Origin: Pseudomonas coleopterorum
GTDB taxonomy: Bacteria > Pseudomonadota > Gammaproteobacteria > Pseudomonadales > Pseudomonadaceae
Assembly: GCF_900105555.1 (NCBI RefSeq)
Contig: NZ_FNTZ01000001.1
Coordinates: forward strand, 3,785,501 to 3,849,500
DNA length: 64,000 bases
Direction of reading: 5' to 3'
Shown here: in pieces, positions 36,604-45,675 of the stretch
How positions within the stretch are numbered: position 1 is the stretch's first letter
How the letters are laid out: the number at the start of each line of letters is the position of its first letter
Translations under genes and position numbers: made by a program
Notes under the pieces: model-generated
Databases searched by the model: none
What the model saw: the letters and a program-made list of their open reading frames with translations, nothing else
What the model was told of the DNA's origin: nothing

Positions 36604-38310
36604 ATGAATGATGTCGTACTCACCGGGCTAGCCAAACGGCTGGTCGTTAGTGAAATGCTTAGTGAGCATGGGGCGCAGCAGGCTTACAAACAGGCCCTCA
36701 AAAGCCGTATCTCTTTGGTGCATTATCTAGTTCAGAATAATTTGATAACCAGCAGAGCCATTGCTGAAGTGGCCTCCGAACAGTTCGGACTATCTGTTCT
36801 TGACCTCAGTGCGATTGATAAAGATTCACAACCTAAAGGATTAGTCAGTGAGAAATTAGCTAGACAGCATCACACCATACCACTCTGGAAACGGGGAACC
36901 AAACTTTTTATCGGTCTCTCAGACCCCACTAATCACCAAGCTATCACTGATATTCAGTTCAGTACCGGACTGACGGCCGAAGCCATATTAGTTGAGGATG
37001 ACAAACTAACCGATGCTATCGAGAAGTTCTTCGACTCCTCCGCTACTGGCCTTGAAGACATGGCGGATGTCGATTTAGATGGGGTTGATATTGACTCTAA
37101 TAGCGATAACCGTGATGACGGTATTGTTGGTCAAGGCCAGGACGCCGACGACGCCCCCGTCGTACGCTTCGTCAACAAGATGTTGCTTGATGCCATCCGC
37201 GGCGGTTCGTCCGACCTGCACTTCGAACCCTATGAGAAAGCCTATCGCGTCCGGTTTCGGACTGACGGCATGCTCCGCGAAATCGCGCGTCCGCCGATCA
37301 ATCTGGCAGGCCGCATTGCGGCACGTCTCAAGGTCATGGCCAGCCTCGACATCTCCGAGCGTCGCAAGCCGCAGGACGGCCGGATCAAGATGCGCATCTC
37401 GAAGAACAAGGCTATCGACTTTCGGGTAAACACCCTCCCGACACTGTGGGGCGAGAAGATCGTGATGCGTATTCTCGACCCGTCGAGCGCGCAGATGGGT
37501 ATCGATGCGCTGGGTTATGAGCCTCATCAAAAAGAGCTTTACCTCCAGGCGTTGAGGCAACCGCAGGGGATGATTCTGGTCACTGGTCCTACAGGTTCGG
37601 GTAAGACGGTGTCGCTCTACACCGGCATCAACATCCTTAACACGGTGGACATCAACATCTCGACGGCCGAGGACCCCGTGGAAATCAACATGGAGGGTAT
37701 CAACCAGGTCAACGTCAATAACAAGCAAGGATTGGACTTCGCTCAGGCGCTACGTTCGTTCCTGCGTCAGGATCCCGACGTGATCATGGTCGGTGAGATC
37801 CGTGACCTGGAAACCGCCGAGATCGCCATCAAGGCCGCACAGACCGGTCACCTCGTGCTTTCTACCCTTCACACTAACAGCGCAGCAGAAACGCTTACTC
37901 GTTTGCAGAACATGGGCGTGGCTGGCTTCAATATTGCAACGTCCGTCAGCCTGATCATTGCGCAACGGCTTGCGAGAAAATTGTGTCCGCATTGCCGCAA
38001 GGAGGCCGATATTCCGCGCGACGCACAGATCGAGGAAGGCTTCGCGCCGGAGCTGATAGGGACCTTCAAGATCTACGAACCCGTGGGGTGCGAGCAGTGC
38101 AACGGCGGCTATCGCGGTCGGCAGGGCATCTACGAGGTGGTGAAAGTCACCAAGGAACTTCAGCGCATGATCATGGAAGCCAGCAACGCGATCGAGATCG
38201 CGGCCCAGATGCGCAAGGAAGGTTTCAGCGATTTGCGAGCGTCAGGTCTGGTCAAGGTTATGCAAGGGGTCACCAGCCTTGCCGAAGTCAACCGAGTCAC
38301 CAAGGATTAA
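36604..38310 (+). CDS. pilB: type IV pilus assembly ATPase PilB
   Basis: Powers pilus extension at the inner membrane. The 568 residues show an N-terminal MshEN-type region (about 1-150), an N2 domain, Walker A GPTGSGKTVSLY (near 330), Asp-box SDLHFEPYE, Walker B IMVGEIRDLETAEIA, the His-box HLVLSTLHTNSA and a tetracysteine zinc site (CPHC and CEQC). A c-di-GMP-binding N-terminus is possible. Codon use in the first roughly 175 codons is much AT-richer than in the rest. No good ribosome site precedes the ATG. Confidence 0.95.
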   Translation: MNDVVLTGLAKRLVVSEMLSEHGAQQAYKQALKSRISLVHYLVQNNLITSRAIAEVASEQFGLSVLDLSAIDKDSQPKGLVSEKLARQHHTIPLWKRGTKLFIGLSDPTNHQAITDIQFSTGLTAEAILVEDDKLTDAIEKFFDSSATGLEDMADVDLDGVDIDSNSDNRDDGIVGQGQDADDAPVVRFVNKMLLDAIRGGSSDLHFEPYEKAYRVRFRTDGMLREIARPPINLAGRIAARLKVMASLDISERRKPQDGRIKMRISKNKAIDFRVNTLPTLWGEKIVMRILDPSSAQMGIDALGYEPHQKELYLQALRQPQGMILVTGPTGSGKTVSLYTGINILNTVDINISTAEDPVEINMEGINQVNVNNKQGLDFAQALRSFLRQDPDVIMVGEIRDLETAEIAIKAAQTGHLVLSTLHTNSAAETLTRLQNMGVAGFNIATSVSLIIAQRLARKLCPHCRKEADIPRDAQIEEGFAPELIGTFKIYEPVGCEQCNGGYRGRQGIYEVVKVTKELQRMIMEASNAIEIAAQMRKEGFSDLRASGLVKVMQGVTSLAEVNRVTKD

Positions 38311-38313
38311 GTA

Positions 38314-39528
38314 ATGGCGGTCAAAGCAAAGATCCACGTCTATGCCTGGGAAGGGCTGGATCGCAAAGGCACCAAGATGTCTGGGGAGCTGAGCGGCCAT
38401 AATCCGGCGTTAATCAAGGCGCAGTTGCGCAAACAGGGTATAAATCCAGGCAAGGTCAAGAAGAAGGGCACTTCGCTGTTCGGCAAAGGCAAACGGATCA
38501 AGCCTGCCGACATTGCTCTGTTCACTCGGCAGATGTCCACCATGATGCGCGCCGGTGTGCCATTACTGCAGTCGTTCGACATCATTTCCGAAGGTGTCGA
38601 TAACCCCAACATGCGCAAGCTCGTGGATGAGATCAAGCAAGAAGTTGCTGCAGGTAACAGTTTCGCTTCTTCGCTGCGGAAGAAGCCGGAATACTTTGAC
38701 GATCTTTATTGCAACCTCGTGGATGCAGGTGAGCAGGCAGGTGCTTTGGAAACCTTGCTGGATCGGGTAGCCACTTACAAAGAAAAGACCGAACAGCTCA
38801 AGGCCAAGATCAAGAAGGCGATGACCTACCCCATCGCGGTAGTAGTTGTTGCCATCATTGTTTCCGGGATCCTGCTGATCAAGGTGGTGCCGCAGTTCAA
38901 GTCGATCTTCGAAGGCTTCGGCGCGGAGCTGCCAGCTTTCACGCTGATGGTGATGGGGCTGTCTGACGTGGTCCAAGAGTGGTATTTGCTGCTGCTGGCG
39001 GGATTCGTTGGTTTGTTCTTTGGTTTCAAATATGCAATGAAGCGAAGTCCCAAACTGCGTGACACGGTAGATCGCTGGTTGCTCAAGGTGCCGATCGTGG
39101 GCGCTATTTTGTACAAGTCAGCGGTGGCTCGGTATGCACGTACGCTTTCCACCACATTCGCGGCCGGCGTGCCACTGGTGGATGCGTTGGATTCGGTGTC
39201 AGGTGCTACCGGCAACGTCGTCTTCAAAAACGCCGTAAACCGGATCAAGGCTGACGTTTCCACCGGCATGCAGCTCAACTTTTCCATGCGCTCGACGGGC
39301 GTCTTCCCCACCCTCGCCATCCAAATGACCGCCATCGGCGAAGAATCCGGCGCCCTGGACGACATGCTCGACCGCGTAGCAACCATCTACGAAGCCGAGG
39401 TCGACAACATGGTCGACAGCCTCACCAGCCTGATGGAACCCATGATCATGGCCGTGTTGGGCGTGGTGGTCGGTGGCTTGGTTATTGCGATGTACCTTCC
39501 TATCTTCCAACTCGGCTCCGTCGTCTAA
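38314..39528 (+). CDS. pilC: type IV pilus inner-membrane platform protein PilC
   Basis: A 404-residue GspF-family protein with two homologous cytoplasmic helical domains (about 70-190 and 275-390) and three membrane helices (about 170-192, 220-240, 375-398). It couples PilB to pilin insertion. AAGGA within the end of pilB serves as its ribosome site, eight bases before ATG. Middle gene of pilBCD. Confidence 0.95.
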   Translation: MAVKAKIHVYAWEGLDRKGTKMSGELSGHNPALIKAQLRKQGINPGKVKKKGTSLFGKGKRIKPADIALFTRQMSTMMRAGVPLLQSFDIISEGVDNPNMRKLVDEIKQEVAAGNSFASSLRKKPEYFDDLYCNLVDAGEQAGALETLLDRVATYKEKTEQLKAKIKKAMTYPIAVVVVAIIVSGILLIKVVPQFKSIFEGFGAELPAFTLMVMGLSDVVQEWYLLLLAGFVGLFFGFKYAMKRSPKLRDTVDRWLLKVPIVGAILYKSAVARYARTLSTTFAAGVPLVDALDSVSGATGNVVFKNAVNRIKADVSTGMQLNFSMRSTGVFPTLAIQMTAIGEESGALDDMLDRVATIYEAEVDNMVDSLTSLMEPMIMAVLGVVVGGLVIAMYLPIFQLGSVV

Positions 39529-39529
39529 C

Positions 39530-40399
39530 ATGCTCCTACTCGAATTCCTGGCCAGCCCGCTGGCCCTAGCCGCCTGCGCCCTCCTCCTGGGCCTCATCAT
39601 CGGCAGCTTCCTCAACGTCCTCATCCACCGCCTTCCCATCATGCTCGACCGCGACTGGACCACGCAGTCCCGGGAAATGCTTGGCCTGCCGCCAGAGCCG
39701 GCAGGCGCGACCTATAACCTGCTGCTCCCGCACTCCGAGTGCCCGCACTGCTCGCACAAGATTCGCGCCTGGGAGAACATTCCGGTGGTGAGCTACCTGA
39801 TGCTGCGCGGCAAGTGCTCCAGCTGTCGGGCGAAGATCAGTCTGCGTTATCCGCTGGTCGAGCTGGCCACAGGCATTCTCAGTGCGTTCGTGGTGTATCA
39901 CTTCGGCCTGGGCTGGGAGGCGGCGGCGTTTCTGGTGCTGACCTGGGCGCTGCTGGCGATGAGTCTGATCGATGCCGATCACCAGTTGCTGCCGGATGTG
40001 CTGGTGCTGCCGCTGTTGTGGCTGGGGTTGATCGTCAATGGGCAGGGGTTGTTCACGAGCCTGTATGACGCGCTGTGGGGCGCGGTGGCCGGTTATCTCA
40101 GCTTGTGGCTGGTGTATTGGGCGTTCAAGTTGATCACCGGCAAGGAAGGCATGGGCTACGGCGATTTCAAGTTGCTGGCCATGCTGGGGGCTTGGGGTGG
40201 CTGGCAGATTCTGCCGCTGACCATTCTGCTGTCGTCGCTGGTGGGGGCGGTGCTGGGGGTGTTGATGCTGCGGATGCGCAACGCACAAACCAGTACGCCG
40301 ATCCCGTTCGGGCCCTATCTGGCCATCGCGGGGTGGATTGCATTGCTGTGGGGTGATCAAATAACCACTTCATACATGCAGTTTGCCGGGTTCCGATGA
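39530..40399 (+). CDS. pilD: prepilin peptidase / N-methyltransferase
   Basis: Cleaves and methylates prepilins and type II secretion pseudopilins. The 289-residue membrane protein has the tetracysteine motif (SECPHC and GKCSSC) in the first cytoplasmic loop and both catalytic aspartates ([11 protein letters not shown] and GYGDFKLLA). About eight membrane helices. ATG 39530 follows the pilC stop by one base. Confidence 0.96.
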   Translation: MLLLEFLASPLALAACALLLGLIIGSFLNVLIHRLPIMLDRDWTTQSREMLGLPPEPAGATYNLLLPHSECPHCSHKIRAWENIPVVSYLMLRGKCSSCRAKISLRYPLVELATGILSAFVVYHFGLGWEAAAFLVLTWALLAMSLIDADHQLLPDVLVLPLLWLGLIVNGQGLFTSLYDALWGAVAGYLSLWLVYWAFKLITGKEGMGYGDFKLLAMLGAWGGWQILPLTILLSSLVGAVLGVLMLRMRNAQTSTPIPFGPYLAIAGWIALLWGDQITTSYMQFAGFR

Positions 40400-41019
40400 C
40401 AACAGCTGTGGATAAACCGTGGGTGCTGGGTCTGACCGGTGGCATTGCCAGCGGCAAGAGCGCGGCAGCGCAGCGCTTTGCCGAGTTGGGCGTGCACGTG
40501 GTGGACGCCGACCAGGCCTCGCGCTGGGTGGTGGAGCAGGGGCGTCCGGCGTTGGCGGCGCTGGTCGAGCGCTATGGCGCGGCGCTGTTGCAGGCCGATG
40601 GCAGCCTGGATCGCGGAGCGCTGCGCAAGGTGATCTTCGAGGATGCGCAGGAGCGGCGCTGGGTCGAAGCGTTGTTGCACCCACTGATCGCCGAGGAAAT
40701 TGCGCAATCGCTGGCATCGGCGACGTCGCCCTACGCGGTGTTCGTGTCACCCTTGATGGTCGAGTCCGGCCAATACCGCATCACCCAGCGTCTGCTGGTG
40801 GTGGATGCGCCCGAGGCAGTGCGGGTCGCGCGGACCCTCCTGCGCGACCAAACCACACCGGAGCAGGTCCAGGCGATTCTCAAAGCCCAGGCCAGCCGCG
40901 AGCAGCGGCTGGCGCTGGCGGACGATGTGCTGGTCAACGACCGTGATCTGGCCTGGCTGCACTCGGAAGTCGAGCGGCTGCATACTTTTTACCTGACTTT
41001 GCGTGGAGGCCGAGAATGA
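40396..41019 (+). CDS. coaE: dephospho-CoA kinase
   Basis: Last step of coenzyme A synthesis: phosphorylates the ribose 3'-OH of dephospho-CoA. The 207-residue P-loop kinase has [12 protein letters not shown] and the DADQASRW segment. The ATG overlaps the pilD stop (ATGA), coupling a housekeeping gene to the pilus operon, as in other pseudomonads. Confidence 0.96.
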   Translation: MTTAVDKPWVLGLTGGIASGKSAAAQRFAELGVHVVDADQASRWVVEQGRPALAALVERYGAALLQADGSLDRGALRKVIFEDAQERRWVEALLHPLIAEEIAQSLASATSPYAVFVSPLMVESGQYRITQRLLVVDAPEAVRVARTLLRDQTTPEQVQAILKAQASREQRLALADDVLVNDRDLAWLHSEVERLHTFYLTLRGGRE

Positions 41020-41219
41020 GCCAACCCTTGACCGTTGATTGCCCGACTTGCGGGGCGCCGGTGGAATGGACGGCAGCGAATGTGAACAGGCCGTTCTGTT
41101 CCGACCGTTGCAAACTGATCGACCTGGGCGCCTGGGCGGCCGAGGAACACAAGATTCCGGTCAGCCCGGATGCCGAGGACGAGCTGTTCAGCGAGGACCT
41201 GCCACCGCGCGGTCATTGA
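41016..41219 (+). CDS. yacG: DNA gyrase inhibitor YacG (zinc-ribbon)
   Basis: A 67-residue protein with a single zinc site, CPTC near the start and CSDRC at about 28-32, followed by an acidic tail. In E. coli YacG binds GyrB and blocks DNA binding. ATG overlaps the coaE stop (ATGA). Last gene of the pilBCD-coaE-yacG unit. Confidence 0.94.
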   Translation: MSQPLTVDCPTCGAPVEWTAANVNRPFCSDRCKLIDLGAWAAEEHKIPVSPDAEDELFSEDLPPRGH

Positions 41220-41230
41220 AGCAGCGTTGC

Positions 41231-41280
41231 ATTGCGCGATTGTGATGCAGTCTTCGGGATGCAACAATTGCGCAATTGTG
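41231..41280. promoter_or_regulatory. direct repeat and palindrome at the pfeR start
   Basis: ATTGCGCGATTGTG (41231-41244) and ATTGCGCAATTGTG (41267-41280) match at 13 of 14 positions and lie 36 bases apart. The second is embedded in the perfect palindrome CAATTGCGCAATTG (41265-41278), whose last base is the first base of the proposed GTG start. A likely operator, possibly for autoregulation. Confidence 0.5.
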
Positions 41281-41988
41281 AATGACTATCAAAAACCCCC
41301 TTGCGTACTGCTGGTCGAAGACGACGCCGAGCTTCGCGAACAGCTGTGCCTGCACCTGCAACGTCGCGGTCTGGTGGTGCAGGTGTGCGAACGCGGTGAC
41401 GCAGCCTTGCTGCTGGCGCAGCGTGAACCGTTCGACCTGATTCTGCTGGACATCATGTTGCCCGGCCTCGACGGGCTGAAGGTCTTGAGCCAATTGCGCC
41501 AGGCCCACGGTACGCCGGTCATGCTGATGTCGGCCCTGGGCGCCGAGCAGGATCGCATCAGCGGTTTTACCCAGGGCGCAGACGATTACCTGCCCAAGCC
41601 TTTCAGCCTCGCCGAGCTTGATGCGCGTATCGACGCGCTGCTGCGCCGAGTGGCCCTGGACCGCCGCGCCACGCCGACCCGCGCTGAAACCGATATGGCC
41701 GGGTTGATCCGTGACGGCCATGCTCAGGACATCCACTACCACCAACGCCCGGCTGGATTCACCAGCTCCGAGTACCGGCTGCTGTGCACCCTGCTCGACC
41801 ACGCTGGTGAGGCCTTGAGCAAGGCGTTCCTCTATCAACAGGTGCTGCACCGCAGCTACACACGGCTGGACCGCGGCCTGGATGTGCATGTGTGCAACAT
41901 ACGGCGCAAGCTGGGCCAGATCGGTGCCGACCATGTGCAGATCCAGGCAGTACGCGGCCAGGGTTACGTACTGGTGGTCGCAGGGTGA
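41278..41988 (+). CDS. pfeR: OmpR-family response regulator PfeR
   Basis: A 236-residue regulator: receiver domain (about 1-120, acidic pocket VEDDAELRE, phospho-Asp in LILLDIMLPGLDG, Lys in YLPKPFS) and a winged-helix DNA-binding domain (about 140-236, FTSSEYRLL, LDVHVCNIRRKLG). It pairs with the downstream sensor PfeS and should activate pfeA on enterobactin. The GTG at 41278 gives VNDYQKPPCVLLVEDD; no good ribosome site is seen, and ATG at 41245 is an alternative that would add 11 residues. Confidence 0.88.
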   Translation: MNDYQKPPCVLLVEDDAELREQLCLHLQRRGLVVQVCERGDAALLLAQREPFDLILLDIMLPGLDGLKVLSQLRQAHGTPVMLMSALGAEQDRISGFTQGADDYLPKPFSLAELDARIDALLRRVALDRRATPTRAETDMAGLIRDGHAQDIHYHQRPAGFTSSEYRLLCTLLDHAGEALSKAFLYQQVLHRSYTRLDRGLDVHVCNIRRKLGQIGADHVQIQAVRGQGYVLVVAG

Positions 41989-43352
41989 TGCGTCGGCGTC
42001 ATTCGCTGCTGTGGAAGCTGGCTTTGCTGCAGACGGGTTTCTGTCTGCTGCTGGTGTGGCTGGTGTGGTTCTGGGGCCTGCACGTGGAGCGGCGCAGTTA
42101 TTTTCTAGACCCTGCCACCCGACAGGGTCTGGCGGCCCATGCCGAGCAGGCCGAACAGCGCTGGCTGAACGAAGGCGCAGATGGGGTGGAGCGATGGCGC
42201 GAACGGTTCATGGCCGATCAGCGAACCTGGGCAGCGGTGATCGGTCCGCAACTGCAAAGCCTGGGCACCAGCGCCTTGAGCCACGATGAATCCAGCCACC
42301 TGACCTTCATGCGCAAGCTCGACTGGCCCATGAGCCGACGCCTGGACGACGAACTGCCGTATGTCAGCATCGCCTTTCCTCGGCATCCCGAACAAGGTCG
42401 CTTGGTACTGCAACTGCCGGAACGGCTGCTACCGGAGGGGCTCACGCCCTGGACCCACATCGTCACTCACGGCCTGATGCCGGCTGCGCTGGCGCTGCTG
42501 TTGGGGCTGTTGCTTTATCGGCATCTGGTGGTGCCGCTCAATGAACTGCGCGAACGCGCCAACGCGCTGCGTGCCGACGACCTCGAGCCGGTCGCCAGCA
42601 GTGCGGTCGCGCAACGGCGCGACGAACTGGGCGAACTGGCCCAGGCTTACGAGCACATGGCCCAGCGTGTGCGGCAGAGCCTGCAACAGCAACGTCAATT
42701 GTTGCGCACGTTGTCCCACGAGATGCGTACCCCGCTGACCCGTCTGCGCGTGGCCAGCGACAGTGGCCTGCCAGACGGGCAATTGCAGGCGCGCGTGTCG
42801 CGCGAAGTCGACGAGATGCAGCGACTGGTCGAGGATGCGCTGGACCTGGCCTGGCTCGATACCGAACGGCCCGACCTGCCCCGAGAAGAGGTGCGGGTAC
42901 GTTCGGTATGGGAGGCGCTGGTGCAAGACGTACAGTTCGAGAGCCACTGGCCGGCCCATCGCTTGCGCTGCGAGGTGCCGGACGACTGCGTGGTGCAGGC
43001 CCACCTGAACAGCCTCGCTCAGGCACTGGAGAACCTGCTGCGCAATGCGGTCCGGCACTCGCCAGCGCAAGGCTGGGTGACACTTCATGGCCACCGTGAT
43101 GGCCTCTTCTGGCATTTGTGCGTAGAGGACCAAGGGCCCGGCGTCGACGTCGCCGACCTGGAGCGGATCTTCGAACCGTTTTTGCGCCTGGATGGCACGC
43201 CGGGCAAGGGCTTCGGCCTGGGCTTGAGCATCGCTCGCCGCGCCGTCGAGTTGCAGGGCGGCCAGCTGTGGGCCAGCCGCGGGGATCACGGTCTGCGCAT
43301 GAACCTGCGTCTGTTGGCCCATGACTCGCCGAGCCAGACGCCAAGTGTTTAG
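41988..43352 (+). CDS. pfeS: sensor histidine kinase PfeS
   Basis: A 454-residue inner-membrane kinase: TM1 (about 8-28), periplasmic sensor (about 30-150), TM2 (about 155-175), HAMP, HisKA with the phospho-His in LRTLSHEMRTPLTRLR and HATPase with NLLRNAVRHS and GKGFGLGLSIARR. It senses ferric enterobactin or its periplasmic form in P. aeruginosa. ATG overlaps the pfeR stop (TGATG). Confidence 0.9.
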   Translation: MRRRHSLLWKLALLQTGFCLLLVWLVWFWGLHVERRSYFLDPATRQGLAAHAEQAEQRWLNEGADGVERWRERFMADQRTWAAVIGPQLQSLGTSALSHDESSHLTFMRKLDWPMSRRLDDELPYVSIAFPRHPEQGRLVLQLPERLLPEGLTPWTHIVTHGLMPAALALLLGLLLYRHLVVPLNELRERANALRADDLEPVASSAVAQRRDELGELAQAYEHMAQRVRQSLQQQRQLLRTLSHEMRTPLTRLRVASDSGLPDGQLQARVSREVDEMQRLVEDALDLAWLDTERPDLPREEVRVRSVWEALVQDVQFESHWPAHRLRCEVPDDCVVQAHLNSLAQALENLLRNAVRHSPAQGWVTLHGHRDGLFWHLCVEDQGPGVDVADLERIFEPFLRLDGTPGKGFGLGLSIARRAVELQGGQLWASRGDHGLRMNLRLLAHDSPSQTPSV

Positions 43353-43370
43353 AAAGTTAATGCGCTTTAC

Positions 43371-43398
43371 TATCATTTAGCAATTATTATCATCTTCG
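43371..43398. promoter_or_regulatory. candidate Fur box before pfeA
   Basis: An AT-rich stretch containing TATCATT and AATTATTATCATC, the complement of GATGATAATAATT, resembling repeated GATAAT Fur half-sites. It lies 40-65 bases before the pfeA start. Match is partial. Confidence 0.5.
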
Positions 43399-43437
43399 AT
43401 CTTCCGGCCACCCTGGCCAGTTCATGGAGATCCAACG

Positions 43438-45675
43438 ATGCGCCTGCGCCTGCCGCCCCTGCCCTATTTCGCCGTGCTTCTGGGCGCTTGCCATCTGCTC
43501 CCCGCAACCGCGTCGGCCGACAACACGACAGCCGAACTCGTGGAGCTGGAAGCGTCTTCGGTGGTGGCCACGGCCGAAGAAGAGATCAAGCAGGCGCCCG
43601 GTGTGTCGATCATCACGGCGCAAGACATTCGCAAGCGTCCGCCGGCCAACGACCTGTCGCAGATCATCCGCACCATGCCGGGGGTCAACCTGACCGGCAA
43701 CTCCAGCAGCGGCCAGCGCGGCAACAACCGGCAGATCGATATTCGCGGCATGGGGCCGGAAAACACCTTGATCCTGGTCGACGGCAGACCGGTGAACAGC
43801 CGCAATTCGGTGCGTTATGGCTGGCGCGGCGAGCGCGACAGCCGCGGTGACACCAACTGGGTGCCGGCGGATCAGGTGGAGCGTATCGAAGTCATTCGGG
43901 GTCCGGCCGCGGCCCGTTACGGCAATGGCGCGGCGGGCGGCGTGGTGAACATCATCACCAAGCAGCCGGGTACCCAGACCCACGGTTCGGCGACGGTCTA
44001 CCAATCCTTTTCGCAACACAGCGCGGAAGGCACCACCAAGCGGGTCAATTTCGGCCTGAACGGGCCATTGACCGATGCGCTGAGCTACCGCGTGTTCGGC
44101 AATGTCGCCAAGAGCGATGCCGACGATCAGGACATCAACAGCGGCCATGAGTCGCGGCGCACCGGCAACCAGATCGGCACCCTGCCGGCCGGGCGCGAAG
44201 GCGTGCGCAACAAGGACATCAACGGGCTGCTGAGCTGGAAGCTCAGCCCCGAGCAGACCGTGGATCTGGAAGCGGGCTACAGCCGCCAGGGCAACATCTA
44301 CACCGGCGATACCCAGAACACCAACAGCAACGCCACGGTACGCAGCCTGGTGGGCCATGAAACCAACATTCTCTACCGCGAGAACTACGCCCTGACCCAC
44401 CGCGGCGACTGGGATTTCGGCACCTCGCTGGCCTATCTGCAGTATGAAAAGACCCGCAATCGACGCGTGAAGGAAGGCCTGGCAGGTGGCACCGAGGGCA
44501 TCTTTTCCAGCACTGATTTCACCACCAACGTGGTGCGCGACCTGACTGCCCACGGCGAGGTCAGCCTGCCGCTGCATTGGGGCGTCGATCAGATGCTGAC
44601 CTTGGGCACGGAGTGGGTCGAGCAGAGCCTTGGCGACCCCAATTCCAACGTGCAGACCACCACGGCCGGTGGCGCCATACCGGGCCTGGCCAGCAGCAAC
44701 CGCAGCGGTAGTTCGGAGGCACGCATCGCTTCGCTGTTCGTCGAGGACAACATCGAGCTGTTCCCCGGCACCAAGCTGACCCCCGGCTTGCGCCTGGACC
44801 ATCACGACATCGTGGGCGACAACTGGAGTCCGTCGCTCAACCTGTCCCAGGTGCTGACTGACACTGTGACCGTGAAGGCCGGCATCGCCCGTGCCTACAA
44901 AGCGCCGAACCTCTACCAACTGAACCCCAACTACCTGCTGTATAGCAACGGTCAGGGTTGCTACGGCCAGACCACCAGTTGCTACCTGCAGGGCAATGCC
45001 GACCTGGAAGCCGAAACCAGCGTCAACAAGGAGCTGGGCGTGGAATATCGCAAAGACGGCGTGGTGGCCGGCCTGACCTACTTTCGCAACGATTACCGCA
45101 ACAAGATCGAATCGGGCCTGACCCCGGTCGGCACCGCCATCGGTGGCAGCGGGACGACTGCCAACGCCAGCATCTTCCAGTGGGAAAACGTGCCCAAGGC
45201 CCTGGTCGAGGGATTGGAAGGCAACCTGACCTTGCCCCTGACGGATGATCTGAACTGGACCAACAACTTCACCTACATGCTGCGTTCGGTGAACAAGGAA
45301 ACCGGCGATGTGCTTTCGGTGACGCCCAAGTACACCCTGAATTCGATGCTCGACTGGCAGGCCAGCGAAGCGCTGTCACTGCAGGCCAATGTGGCCTGGT
45401 ACGGCAAGCAGAAGCCCAAGAAATACGACTACCACGGTGCACGAGTGACCGGCACATCCAACAATCAGCTGTCGCCCTACGCGCTGGTCGGCGTCAGCGG
45501 CACCTATGCGCTGACTCGGCACCTGAGCCTGACGGCGGGCATCGACAACCTGCTCGACAAGCGCCTGTATCGCGAGGGCAATGCCCAGGGTGTGAACAAC
45601 ATCGAAGGCGCGGGCGCGGCCACCTACAACGAGTCGGGCCGCACGCTCTACACCAGCCTGACGGCGTCGTTCTGA
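43438..45675 (+). CDS. pfeA: ferric enterobactin TonB-dependent receptor
   Basis: A 745-residue outer-membrane receptor of the FepA/PfeA type. Signal peptide ends ATASADN (about 28), plug domain about 45-190 with PGVSIITAQDIRKRPPAND and DIRGMGPENTLILVDGRPV, then the barrel ending TLYTSLTASF. A cysteine pair in an outer loop (GCYGQTTSCY) is typical of this group. GGAGA seven bases upstream of ATG. Controlled by PfeR/PfeS and probably Fur. Confidence 0.95.
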   Translation: MRLRLPPLPYFAVLLGACHLLPATASADNTTAELVELEASSVVATAEEEIKQAPGVSIITAQDIRKRPPANDLSQIIRTMPGVNLTGNSSSGQRGNNRQIDIRGMGPENTLILVDGRPVNSRNSVRYGWRGERDSRGDTNWVPADQVERIEVIRGPAAARYGNGAAGGVVNIITKQPGTQTHGSATVYQSFSQHSAEGTTKRVNFGLNGPLTDALSYRVFGNVAKSDADDQDINSGHESRRTGNQIGTLPAGREGVRNKDINGLLSWKLSPEQTVDLEAGYSRQGNIYTGDTQNTNSNATVRSLVGHETNILYRENYALTHRGDWDFGTSLAYLQYEKTRNRRVKEGLAGGTEGIFSSTDFTTNVVRDLTAHGEVSLPLHWGVDQMLTLGTEWVEQSLGDPNSNVQTTTAGGAIPGLASSNRSGSSEARIASLFVEDNIELFPGTKLTPGLRLDHHDIVGDNWSPSLNLSQVLTDTVTVKAGIARAYKAPNLYQLNPNYLLYSNGQGCYGQTTSCYLQGNADLEAETSVNKELGVEYRKDGVVAGLTYFRNDYRNKIESGLTPVGTAIGGSGTTANASIFQWENVPKALVEGLEGNLTLPLTDDLNWTNNFTYMLRSVNKETGDVLSVTPKYTLNSMLDWQASEALSLQANVAWYGKQKPKKYDYHGARVTGTSNNQLSPYALVGVSGTYALTRHLSLTAGIDNLLDKRLYREGNAQGVNNIEGAGAATYNESGRTLYTSLTASF

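Noticed and set aside
43438..45675. pfeA frame disrupted or fused
   Set aside because: The gene reads through cleanly from signal peptide to C-terminal Phe.
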